The translations under genes and the position numbers were made by a program. A model generated the notes under the pieces. It had not been told where the DNA came from and ran no database searches. It saw only the letters and a list, made by a program, of their open reading frames with translations. From Methanomassiliicoccaceae archaeon UBA367 (GTDB lineage Archaea; Thermoplasmatota; Thermoplasmata; Methanomassiliicoccales; Methanomethylophilaceae): DNA of 14,146 nt. The DNA lies in assembly GCA_002506255.1 (NCBI GenBank), contig DAXF01000022.1, positions 811-14,956 of the forward strand, read 5' to 3'. The first letter of the stretch is position 1, and each line of letters starts with the position of its first letter. Shown in pieces: positions 1 through 6,935 of the stretch.

Positions 1-1130
1 GTGAAGTTGGATATCCTCGGGAACTTAGGTACGGCAACGACCGTCCTTCCTCCGCCGATGGACTTCACACCTCTGAAGCTCTCCGAATCCTCCTTGGGCA
101 AATCGAAGTCTAGATGAGGTATTATTCCCATTACAGGCACCCCTGTCAGTTCCTCCAATTCTTCCGCTGCAGCCTTCATGCCGGATACGTTACCTCTGAG
201 ATTGTTGAGTATTATGGCCTTCACACGCCTGCGGTCATCAGGATGCAGGAGATCCAGCGTCCCAACTGTATATGCATAGGAACCGCCCCATTCAACGTTG
301 ACGACAAGTATGCAATCGGCATCTGCCGCCTCCGCCGCCCGCATGTTCGCTATGTCGGAATCATAGATATTTATCTCGGCCGGGGACCCAGCGCCCTCCA
401 TTATCATGAAATCGTATCTGCTCTGAAGGAAATCTATGCTCTTCTTCAGAACTTCCGTTCCGGGCCCGGGTACGAATTTCGAATAATAATCTGTAGAGCT
501 GTAATCTCCTACGGGAGCGCCCTCCAGTATTACCTGGGACATCCCGTCCCCCTTTGGCTTCATGAGTATGGGATTGATCCTGAAGGAGGGCCTGCTGACG
601 CCGGCTGCCCTGGCCTGGAGATCCTGTATCATGGAGATCTCATGACCTCCGTATGTGACCCTGGAGTTGAGGCTCATATTCTGTGATTTGAATGGAGTGA
701 CGGAGTATCCGCGGTCATTTAGTATGCGGCATATCGCCGTGGCGATGATGGATTTACCTGCGTCAGAAGTGGCCCCCAGGACCATTACGGCCTTCCCCTT
801 ACGGTGGAACTTTGTTTTCATTTCCTGAAATAGTTCTTTGAGAGCAGGGTCCTCGGGCCCGGATATCCTGGATTCTCTCAGCCTTCCGTGAACGTAAGAA
901 GCCACATCCTTCCTGTGAATAAAATTGCAATAGGTGCAGTTCCAAATCTTCCCGATCTTGAGAGACTCAGTCACTTCGCCGAGATCCGGATCCTCGCATG
1001 GATAAAACGGGCAATAGCAGAATGTGCACTCCTGATTCCTGAAATGCGATGGGTGATACGGACAGGAGATCTTAGTGCCTGCCAATTCCTCCTCGATCTC
1101 TTCGGAAACTTTACTCCAGATGGGCCTCAT
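1..1130 (-). CDS. cbiP: Cobyric acid synthase (CbiP/CobQ) with N-terminal Cys-rich metal-binding domain, partial
   Basis: CbiP is a cytoplasmic ATP- and glutamine-dependent enzyme that amidates adenosylcobyrinic acid a,c-diamide to adenosylcobyric acid. The start is the ATG at 1128-1130, preceded by AGGAG five bases upstream. Reading leftwards, 376 residues are visible before the window edge, so most of the C-terminal glutamine amidotransferase domain is missing. Residues about 113-376 match the N-terminal ATPase half: the P-loop GATSDAGKS at 119-127, then FKSQNMSLNS, a QDLQARAAG segment and an EGAGSPAEINI segment, all typical of CobQ/CbiP. Residues 1-110 are extra. They hold seven cysteines (23, 35, 38, 40, 45, 65, 68) in the pattern CTFCYCPFYPC followed by CTYCNFIHR, which I recognise as the small Cys-rich 'zf-like' family (PF04071 type) often found near cobamide genes. 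The gene is divergent from cobT. The CbiP assignment is firm; the role of the Cys domain is unknown. Confidence 0.93.
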   Translation of the reverse strand, partial: MRPIWSKVSEEIEEELAGTKISCPYHPSHFRNQECTFCYCPFYPCEDPDLGEVTESLKIGKIWNCTYCNFIHRKDVASYVHGRLRESRISGPEDPALKELFQEMKTKFHRKGKAVMVLGATSDAGKSIIATAICRILNDRGYSVTPFKSQNMSLNSRVTYGGHEISMIQDLQARAAGVSRPSFRINPILMKPKGDGMSQVILEGAPVGDYSSTDYYSKFVPGPGTEVLKKSIDFLQSRYDFMIMEGAGSPAEINIYDSDIANMRAAEAADADCILVVNVEWGGSYAYTVGTLDLLHPDDRRRVKAIILNNLRGNVSGMKAAAEELEELTGVPVMGIIPHLDFDLPKEDSESFRGVKSIGGGRTVVAVPKFPRISNF

Positions 1131-1258
1131 TTTATCTCCTGGATATATCCTCCATCCCTAATGTAGGAATGACATATTATATTGTGGGACAAAAAGAAAC
1201 GTTACAATGTGGGACTGTTAACTCATAGATTATATGGGAGCACGGTATTGGAGCGACA
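1131..1258. promoter_or_regulatory. Divergent promoter region between cbiP and cobT
   Basis: This 128-bp spacer separates two divergent cobamide genes. On the minus strand an AT-rich TATA-like box, CAATATAATATG (1173-1184), lies about 48 bases before the cbiP ATG; the transcript would carry a leader of about 20 nt including the AGGAG at 1136-1140. On the plus strand AGATTATATG (1227-1236) is centred about 27 bases before the cobT ATG, which predicts a leaderless or nearly leaderless message, although a GGAG at 1250-1253 is also suitably placed. Between the two boxes lies a repeated octamer, listed separately. The boxes are judged by eye from archaeal promoter spacing. I see no cobalamin-riboswitch-like structure. 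Confidence 0.5.
1183..1215. repeat. Direct repeat TGTGGGAC x2, 25-bp period
   Basis: The octamer TGTGGGAC occurs at 1183-1190 and exactly again at 1208-1215, between the two divergent TATA-like boxes. The second copy is flanked by GTTACA (1201-1206) and TGTTAAC (1216-1222), an imperfect inverted repeat around it. Two copies between divergent promoters could be operator sites for a shared regulator of cbiP and cobT. This is inference from position only, and chance is not excluded for an 8-mer. Confidence 0.35.
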
Positions 1259-2368
1259 ATGTCTGAATTCAGATTGCCCCCCTCCTTGAGCATTGTTGGG
1301 AACAGAGAGATCGCAGAGAGGATTCTCTCTGAGATCTGGGGCGGCAGGGGCGTTTTCACGTGCACCGTCGCCAACACACTTACTTCAACGATACCGGGAG
1401 TCTCCGATGCAGGCGACACCCCTGAACTTACACTTTTTACTCCCGCCGCCGACGCTGAGATGCTTGTATGCGGCAAGACCCTCTGCATGGACGGTATCCC
1501 CATCAATCCCGGTGGAATCCCTACTCCTGCTACACTGACCATGGCAGCCCTCGAGTTGTCAGGAATGCCTGCGTATATAATCAACGGCGGATGCAAAGTG
1601 AACCCGAAGATCCCCTGCTTCGATGTCGGAGGAGAATGCGGCGATTACATATCAACAGGAAAAGCCGTCAAGAACGTCCGTGAAGGATTCGAGAAGGGCA
1701 AGATGCTTGGAAGGATGCTATCCACGGGTAATGATTTTCTTGTTGTCAGCGAAAGCTGCGCCGGAGGGACCACTACTGCTCTTGCCGTCCTTATGGCAAT
1801 GGGAGCCACAAACGGAAATCACGTCAGCAGCAGCTCTCCCAAGAACCCACGCGAACTCAAAATGAAACTGGTGGAAGAAGCTCTGAGCAACGCCGGGATC
1901 AAGAAAGGTGACCTCGCCAAGGACCCCCTGAAGGCTATAGCCTGCGTAGGGGACCCCATGATGCCGGCCAACGTCGGTATGATAATCGGTGCTGCGGAGA
2001 AGATACCGGTGATAGTAGGCGGCGGAACCCAGATGGCGGCCGTCATAGCCGCCGCCATAGCCCTCGAGCCTTCCGTAGCAGGCCGTATAATCCACGGCAC
2101 CACCCGATGGTTGGTAAAAGACCCTAATTCCGATGTAACTAAGCTGATATCAGACATAAGTCCGGATGTGCCCCTGGTCTACATCAACATGGATTATTCC
2201 GACAGCCCCCATGAAGGGTTGCAGGCCTACGAATGGGGATACATCAAGGAAGGCGTCGGATGCGGAGGCGCATGCGTCGCGGCAGTGGCGGCAAGCAAGG
2301 GCAAGATAGACTGCCCCGAGCTATTGGATAAGGTGCACGAGATCTACGAGAGGATCATCGGCCTCTGA
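1259..2368 (+). CDS. cobT: Archaeal-type nicotinate-nucleotide:lower-base phosphoribosyltransferase CobT
   Basis: CobT transfers phosphoribose from nicotinate mononucleotide to the cobamide lower base, giving the alpha-ribazole-type phosphate that CobS joins to the activated corrinoid. The 369-residue protein matches the archaeal CobT family (TIGR00303/UPF0284). Visible family features are a Gly/Thr-rich SESCAGGTTTALAVLMAMG segment (165-183), equivalent to the bacterial GNTT region, the VGGGTQMAAV loop (253-262), and EGVGCGG near the end (331-337), whose Glu331 sits where bacterial CobT has its catalytic glutamate in EGTGA. Cysteines at 71, 76, 112 and 120 lie in the N-terminal half. The start has a GGAG five bases upstream. 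The gene is convergent with cobY and overlaps its 3' end by 14 bp. Which lower base is used cannot be read from the sequence. Confidence 0.93.
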   Translation: MSEFRLPPSLSIVGNREIAERILSEIWGGRGVFTCTVANTLTSTIPGVSDAGDTPELTLFTPAADAEMLVCGKTLCMDGIPINPGGIPTPATLTMAALELSGMPAYIINGGCKVNPKIPCFDVGGECGDYISTGKAVKNVREGFEKGKMLGRMLSTGNDFLVVSESCAGGTTTALAVLMAMGATNGNHVSSSSPKNPRELKMKLVEEALSNAGIKKGDLAKDPLKAIACVGDPMMPANVGMIIGAAEKIPVIVGGGTQMAAVIAAAIALEPSVAGRIIHGTTRWLVKDPNSDVTKLISDISPDVPLVYINMDYSDSPHEGLQAYEWGYIKEGVGCGGACVAAVAASKGKIDCPELLDKVHEIYERIIGL

Positions 2369-2972
2369 CCCCGTTTTCACACATGGCTCTTGCCAGATCC
2401 AGCTCGTGCTTGGTGTTCACGTTGACGGCTATATCGGCCCAGTCGGTCCTCATGTACTCTTCATTCAGATAAACTCCGTCCAGGGTCTTCTTCCTGTCGA
2501 CTATGCAGAGCCCGGAGAGCACCCATCTTCCGTCATCTAGCTCCACTACGTAAGAGGGTCTCACACCGGTACCGAGGACCGTACCCTCGTCCACCACGAC
2601 TATTGCGGATTCCATCTCGGGCCTGAAGAATTCGGCGAAAGTATTGACCTCCCATGTCATTATCATCGGCAGATCAGAGGGTACGGTCATGACGAAATCA
2701 GAATCCAGGACTTCTAAAGCAGAATGAAGGTCCTCCATGAAGCCATCCCCGGAAGTCCTTATCGTCTCCACTCCTTTGGAAGAGAGGAACCTCTCCGTCT
2801 CAGGAGTGTTCGAGCTCACGGACACGATGACCTTGTTAATAGATTTGGAACGGGATACCGCAGATACCACTCTCTGTATCGTCGGTACCCCGCCCACAAG
2901 CTGCATGGGCTTCTCTATTCCGCAGCGACCCATACGGGTGCCCTTGCCGCCTGCCATTATCAGCGCGTCCAT
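2355..2972 (-). CDS. cobY: Adenosylcobinamide-phosphate guanylyltransferase CobY
   Basis: CobY activates adenosylcobinamide phosphate with GTP to give adenosylcobinamide-GDP. It is the archaeal non-orthologous replacement of the guanylyltransferase activity of bacterial CobU and has no cobinamide kinase activity. The 205-residue protein starts with the nucleotidyltransferase signature ALIMAGGKGTRMG (3-15) followed by EKPM (20-23), the standard G-rich NTP loop and lysine of the MobA/GlmU-like fold. TVPSDLPMI in mid-protein supplies the expected Asp-containing metal-site strand. Length is typical for CobY. It is the last gene of the minus-strand run, beginning 3 nt after the cobS stop, and its 3' end overlaps that of cobT by 14 bp. 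No strong Shine-Dalgarno is visible, so translation is probably coupled to cobS. MobA is the main alternative, but the context argues for CobY. Confidence 0.9.
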   Translation of the reverse strand: MDALIMAGGKGTRMGRCGIEKPMQLVGGVPTIQRVVSAVSRSKSINKVIVSVSSNTPETERFLSSKGVETIRTSGDGFMEDLHSALEVLDSDFVMTVPSDLPMIMTWEVNTFAEFFRPEMESAIVVVDEGTVLGTGVRPSYVVELDDGRWVLSGLCIVDRKKTLDGVYLNEEYMRTDWADIAVNVNTKHELDLARAMCENGVRGR

Positions 2973-2975
2973 CTC

Positions 2976-4055
2976 TCAGATGCGGAACAGCAGACCTACG
3001 AACATAGTGAACATCAGCAGTACTGCCAGACGGCCCGTCTCGTTGGATGCTCCGAGCACATCTCCGTTGACATAGCCGAAATTCTTGTTGGCCAGCTTTG
3101 CCATGACCACTCCCCAGAGGGGCGCCACGATAGCTGCCAATGCTGTCGATATCACGAAATATGTGTCGAATTTGGACCATGCGAAGTCGTTGACTGTTAT
3201 ATCGATCCAGAACACAAGTGCCGCCCATATGACGCAAACGGCCACGGATATCAGATATGCCAGTACGAATTTGTCCTTGTCGGTGTTGCGGACACTGTCT
3301 CCGGCCATACCGTTCCCGGGTTCACCGAATGCTGCTGCGGCCACCTGAGTGGTTTTGGCTATGACCTCTCCAATGAACAACGCCACGATCGCCCCCCAGA
3401 ACCCGAATGTCATGTATGCGAACAATGTGGCGATTAAGACCACTATAACCGCAACTATCGCTCCTGCTCCTACGTGAGTATCTTTCAAAGCGCGTATATG
3501 ATCCTCTTGTGTTCCGGCAACGGTCAGACCGTCTGCCGTATCCATAAGGCCGTCGAGATGCAACATGCGGTTCATGACGATCAACACCGCCATGGTAAGC
3601 AATATCCCGAGGCTGAAGTTGAAAAGCCATTGGAATATGTAGAAGGATATCACTGCTAGGATACCGTAGAATATACCTATCAGCACAGGCGTGAGCCAGA
3701 AGTTCTGGTTCATAGCGTCTATGTCACCCTTATCTGCATCTACAGGCAGGATTGTGAAAAAAGATAGCATCCCCTTGGCGGCAGAACCGGAAGTGCTTGA
3801 CCTTTCCTTCTTCTTCGGCTTCTCAGGTTCCGGCTCTTCCTCTGCCGCGATAGGCTCGGCTTCCACCTGAGCCTCCTGAGGCTTTTCTTCTGTCCAGATA
3901 TCCTGAGGCTTTTCTTCGGCCGGCTCTTTGAAAGATTCCTCCGGTGCCGTTTCAGCCTCTTCCTGCACCGACCCCAGAACAGGTTCGGACGACTTGACGG
4001 GTTTCTCCTCGTCGTCGTTAAGGCTCGTTCCCAATCTTATCTCATAATCAGCCAT
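2976..4055 (-). CDS. cobS: Adenosylcobalamin 5'-phosphate synthase CobS with acidic N-terminal extension
   Basis: CobS is the integral membrane enzyme that condenses adenosylcobinamide-GDP with the alpha-ribazole-type phosphate to make the complete cobamide (phosphate). Residues 94-359 are the normal enzyme. TILPV (101-105) marks the start, HLDGLMDTADG (166-176) carries the conserved acidic metal-binding residues, and GYVNGDVLGASNETG (327-341) is the second conserved motif; about six or seven hydrophobic segments are present. Residues 1-93 are additional: rich in Glu, Pro and Lys, with EEKPQ repeated at 47-51 and 56-60 and a basic KPKKKER end, so probably disordered and cytoplasmic. The start is favoured because its ATG directly follows the cbiZ stop (TGAATG) and AGGT lies upstream. 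A later start at Met96 is possible but would leave 285 bases of open frame unexplained. Confidence 0.92.
   Translation of the reverse strand: MADYEIRLGTSLNDDEEKPVKSSEPVLGSVQEEAETAPEESFKEPAEEKPQDIWTEEKPQEAQVEAEPIAAEEEPEPEKPKKKERSSTSGSAAKGMLSFFTILPVDADKGDIDAMNQNFWLTPVLIGIFYGILAVISFYIFQWLFNFSLGILLTMAVLIVMNRMLHLDGLMDTADGLTVAGTQEDHIRALKDTHVGAGAIVAVIVVLIATLFAYMTFGFWGAIVALFIGEVIAKTTQVAAAAFGEPGNGMAGDSVRNTDKDKFVLAYLISVAVCVIWAALVFWIDITVNDFAWSKFDTYFVISTALAAIVAPLWGVVMAKLANKNFGYVNGDVLGASNETGRLAVLLMFTMFVGLLFRI
3874..3917. repeat. 17-bp direct repeat with 27-bp period inside the cobS tail
   Basis: TCCTGAGGCTTTTCTTC occurs at 3874-3890 and again exactly at 3901-3917. The 27-base offset equals nine codons, so the frame is kept and the repeat encodes the duplicated EEKPQ segment of the acidic CobS extension. 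It looks like a small in-frame duplication by which the tail could grow or shrink. Confidence 0.8.
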
Positions 4056-4787
4056 TCAAATACCTTCCCTAAGTTTCTCTTTCTTCTTATCAGTACACCC
4101 GACAGGAAAATCATCGCGCCTCATAAGAGCGGTGGCCACAGCTTTCTTGACTGCCCTGGCCGTTGCGATGCCTATGGATGTGCCAGTACCTGTGAAATCT
4201 ATACCGTTCTCTCCTGCGGGTGAGACTATTGCAACAGCATCGCTGGTTGTACCGGTCTCTTTGTAGCCAAGATAATTGAGGGCGGCAGTCTTTGCCTCTG
4301 TAGCGGTGATGATGGCATTGACTTTGCCCACTTCCGTTAGAGGCTTCGATGATACGACTATTATATTTATTGTACCTGGGCGAAGAGCTTTGCTTCGCTC
4401 ATTGGATAGTGCGTGCCTCTCCTCCCAATTCTCCAGAATCTCCCCCGCCACAACCTGGTTGCTGAGACCGGCCGTCACAACTGCGGCCATTTCCGCACCT
4501 TCGTATGATGCGTAAGATTCAGTGAAAACATAATCCACCTCGGCCGCGGTCATGAACGAAACAGTATCGGAAGGAAGACCCAGTGCCTTGAGCCTGGATA
4601 CGACTTCCTTCTTCGGCTCAGAACACATATGATCCTTTGGGACCTGCATTATCATTACAGACCGGGACAATCTCGAGCCGCCGTTCAAAAGAGCCGATGA
4701 CAGGAACTCCATGTCCTCATCGAATTCTACGACTGCGTTGGGCATCCCCTCCGCAGATTGTATGCGGCTCCTAATCACCGGTCGCAT
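4056..4787 (-). CDS. cbiZ: Adenosylcobinamide amidohydrolase CbiZ
   Basis: CbiZ hydrolyses the amide bond between the aminopropanol side chain and the corrin ring of adenosylcobinamide, giving adenosylcobyric acid that CbiB can rebuild. The 243-residue reading matches the family: an early SSALLNGG segment, VSFMTAAEVDY in the middle, the GTINIIVV strand, ATEAKTAAL, the TGTTSDAVAIVSP block and a TGTGTSIGIATARAV end. The start chosen is the ATG at 4785-4787, which shares its A with the TGA of cbiB (TGATG), a classic translational coupling. The open frame continues 113 codons upstream, but that part is cbiB read out of frame. The stop directly abuts the cobS ATG. CbiZ is needed here because archaeal CobY cannot start from unphosphorylated cobinamide. 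No signal peptide is visible, so it acts in the cytoplasm. Confidence 0.92.
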   Translation of the reverse strand: MRPVIRSRIQSAEGMPNAVVEFDEDMEFLSSALLNGGSRLSRSVMIMQVPKDHMCSEPKKEVVSRLKALGLPSDTVSFMTAAEVDYVFTESYASYEGAEMAAVVTAGLSNQVVAGEILENWEERHALSNERSKALRPGTINIIVVSSKPLTEVGKVNAIITATEAKTAALNYLGYKETGTTSDAVAIVSPAGENGIDFTGTGTSIGIATARAVKKAVATALMRRDDFPVGCTDKKKEKLREGI

Positions 4788-5782
4788 CAGAATATCAACC
4801 CCGTCAAGATGGTCTCCATCCAGACCTGTATATGAATTCCCAGGAAGGCATATAAAGGCATTGAAATAAGCAACAGAAAAACAACTGACGACAGCTCCAC
4901 CAATCTGCAGCATCGCATTATATCTTCGCCTGTGGGCATTGGGCCCGACCCCATAACGTAAATGTCCTTCTTCTCCATGGATATCCCCAAAGCGCCCACG
5001 AAGGCACCCATTGGCCAACCGCTGTTGGGAGACGGTGTCTTTACGCTCTCCCTCTTGGCGGATGCTAGAACATCCCTGTAATTCATCCTCAAAAGGAAAG
5101 CCGCTATGGACACGAATACAGGACATATCCTTGCCGGCACATAACCGAGAACATCATCCAGCTTGGCCGGGAAGAATCCTAGATCACCATACTTCTCGTT
5201 ACGATATCCCCACATGGCATCCATCAGATTGGCACATCTGAAGAGGAACCCTCCGGATACGCCCATGAGGCCGAAGTAAAGCATGGGCGAGACGACACTG
5301 TCAGCGTAGTTCTCGGAAATGCTCTCCGTACAGGAGGATGCTATGTGCTCCGCATCCATCCCCTTGGTGTTGCGGCTGACGATCATCTGCGTCTTGGCCG
5401 CCGCTTCCTCTATCCTGCCCTCCCTGAGATCCCTGACTATCGGCTTGCAGTGCTTCCTGAACGAGAAGACGGCAAAGACCATCTTCATCATAACCGCCGT
5501 GACTATTATCCATGCTATCTCCCCGAGGTAATGCTTTGTGAGGGCAGTTATCGCTATCGCTGAGCCTCCGAACAGCAAAAGTACGAGAACATAGGAAAGG
5601 AATCCTTTCAGTGCTGTTCTTCGCCTGGTCGTCCTCTTTATGTGCCTGTCCAAAAATGCGAGAACATTGCCCATCCACCTCAATGGATGTATCCTGTTAG
5701 GCACTTCGCCGATCACCGCATCGATGGCCAAGGCCAGAGCGATTATCAGTATGGCGCTGAACCAGAGCTCCGTGTTTATCAC
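4787..5782 (-). CDS. cbiB: Adenosylcobinamide-phosphate synthase CbiB
   Basis: CbiB is a membrane enzyme that attaches aminopropanol phosphate, made by CobD, to adenosylcobyric acid to give adenosylcobinamide phosphate. The 331-residue protein has the family motifs in order: DAVIGEVPNRIHPLRWMG (21-38) after the first hydrophobic helix, SRNTKGMD (136-143), SCTESISENYADSVVSPMLY (150-169), AKLDDVLGYVPAR (206-218) and SPNSGWPM (251-258). Four or five hydrophobic helices are visible. The start codon is GTG at 5780-5782, overlapping the cobD stop by four bases (GTGA). The stop overlaps the cbiZ start by one base. Length is normal and every main motif is intact. Confidence 0.94.
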   Translation of the reverse strand: MINTELWFSAILIIALALAIDAVIGEVPNRIHPLRWMGNVLAFLDRHIKRTTRRRTALKGFLSYVLVLLLFGGSAIAITALTKHYLGEIAWIIVTAVMMKMVFAVFSFRKHCKPIVRDLREGRIEEAAAKTQMIVSRNTKGMDAEHIASSCTESISENYADSVVSPMLYFGLMGVSGGFLFRCANLMDAMWGYRNEKYGDLGFFPAKLDDVLGYVPARICPVFVSIAAFLLRMNYRDVLASAKRESVKTPSPNSGWPMGAFVGALGISMEKKDIYVMGSGPMPTGEDIMRCCRLVELSSVVFLLLISMPLYAFLGIHIQVWMETILTGLIF

Positions 5783-6897
5783 CAGCCCAAGGACCTCAAA
5801 GCGTCGTGGGCCGCCTGGACGAAGGCCGTATTCCTTATCCTGTCCTTGACGCAGAATCTTACGTAACCGTCGAAGGGCCTCCCGAAGGAGCTGCAGTCCC
5901 TGACCAGTATCTTGCTATCGAGCATCCTGTCAGTGAAAGTAGGGGCATCTATACCGAGGGAACTGGTCGGACAGAAATAGAAGAAGGAGTCTGCCGGATC
6001 GGAGACAGGGAACCCTATATCCTTCAGCGCGTTGAACATCCATCTCTTCTCGGCGTCCATCATCTTAGCGGCCTTATCTACGTGGCTCGTGTGGTCCCTG
6101 ATCAATATCTTCGCCACATGCTGCTCTATGCCGCCGACGTTCCAGGCCATTCTAACCTTCTCCATCTGTTTGACGGTGCCCTCTGCGGCCAGGCCGTAGC
6201 CGATGCGTATCCCCGGGATCGCAAAGGATTTCGTTAATGAACATGCCACCACCATGTTCGGGTATTCGTCAATGTATCCGGCGCAGGATATGTCCTCATG
6301 CCCCTGCACGAGATCCAAAAGGGTCTCGTCCAGGAAGAGCATCACATTCTTCTTCAAGCATTCATCGGCGATGCTCAGTACGCGCTCTCTGGACTCCACT
6401 CTTCCGGTCGGATTGTTGGGGTTGCATATGAACAGCGCCTTAGCACCCGGCATAAGCTTTGAGAGCCTGTCACGATTGATCCTGAAATCGTCAGATTCCG
6501 TGAGAAGGAGATCGGTTATACTGGCACCTGCCACCCTGCACTGCCTGCCGTACTCCGCGAAGGTGGGCCTGGCAATAACCACCTTATCGCCCGACTCCAC
6601 GAACGTGTTGGGAAACGCCCGTATTATGTCGGAAGACCCTGCCCCCACCATTACATTGCACTCACTCAGGGAATGCCTCTTGGCTATCACTTTTTTAAGA
6701 TCAGCACAGGAATCATCCGGGTAGTGACCTATGTTGGATGTGGCTGATATTATCACGTTGTTGAGGATATCCGGCGGGCCCAAGGGATTTAGATTGTGAC
6801 TGAAATCCTCGACACCCCCGTACCGCCATCCCTGACCTCCGTGAACCGCTCCATTGAGGTCCGAAAGATGCTTCCTGACTGAGTCCTCTATTCTCAT
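5779..6897 (-). CDS. cobD: L-threonine-O-3-phosphate decarboxylase CobD
   Basis: CobD is a PLP enzyme of the aminotransferase fold that decarboxylates threonine phosphate to (R)-1-amino-2-propanol O-2-phosphate, the linker used by CbiB. The 372-residue protein shows a HGGQGW motif near the N-terminus (19-24), NPNNPTG (159-165), DET (190-192) contacting the cofactor, and SLTKSFAIPGIRIGY (220-234) with Lys223 as the Schiff-base lysine. The length is that of a plain CobD; I see no C-terminal Cys-rich or kinase extension of the kind reported for some archaeal CobDs. HisC is the main alternative, but the HGG opening and the cobamide neighbours decide for CobD. The ATG has GGGGTGA just upstream, 38 bases lie between it and the btuD stop, and a TATA-like box occupies that gap. 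Confidence 0.92.
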   Translation of the reverse strand: MRIEDSVRKHLSDLNGAVHGGQGWRYGGVEDFSHNLNPLGPPDILNNVIISATSNIGHYPDDSCADLKKVIAKRHSLSECNVMVGAGSSDIIRAFPNTFVESGDKVVIARPTFAEYGRQCRVAGASITDLLLTESDDFRINRDRLSKLMPGAKALFICNPNNPTGRVESRERVLSIADECLKKNVMLFLDETLLDLVQGHEDISCAGYIDEYPNMVVACSLTKSFAIPGIRIGYGLAAEGTVKQMEKVRMAWNVGGIEQHVAKILIRDHTSHVDKAAKMMDAEKRWMFNALKDIGFPVSDPADSFFYFCPTSSLGIDAPTFTDRMLDSKILVRDCSSFGRPFDGYVRFCVKDRIRNTAFVQAAHDALRSLGW

Positions 6898-6920
6898 TCG
6901 TCACCCCGATGCATTTCTTT

Positions 6921-6929
6921 GATTTATAG
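6921..6929 (-). promoter_or_regulatory. Candidate internal promoter (TATA-like box) before cobD
   Basis: CTATAAATC on the minus strand is one of the best archaeal TATA-like sequences in the window. Its centre lies about 28 bases before the cobD ATG, predicting transcription from almost exactly the start codon. It lies in the short btuD-cobD gap and partly inside the btuD/cobD boundary of the run. The cobD Shine-Dalgarno (about 6901-6906) would be used only on the longer read-through transcript. Judged by eye. Confidence 0.4.
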
Positions 6930-6935
6930 AGTCCG

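Noticed and set aside
114..686. 190-codon plus-strand frame at the left edge
   Set aside because: Antisense shadow of cbiP, whose own frame shows clear conserved motifs across the same stretch.
1131..1258. Cobalamin riboswitch upstream of cbiP or cobT
   Set aside because: The spacer is too short and I could not find a B12-box-like core or multi-helix fold.
1177..1596. Open frame antisense to the cobT start
   Set aside because: Composition and position are those of a shadow of cobT, without a recognisable domain or ribosome-binding site.
2724..3437. 237-codon plus-strand frame across cobY and cobS
   Set aside because: His/Cys/Tyr-rich antisense reading of two well-recognised genes; no family resemblance.
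4788..5126. Upstream extension of the cbiZ frame by 113 codons
   Set aside because: It reads cbiB out of frame, has no CbiZ-like sequence, and the ATG at 4787 overlaps the cbiB stop in a typical coupled arrangement.
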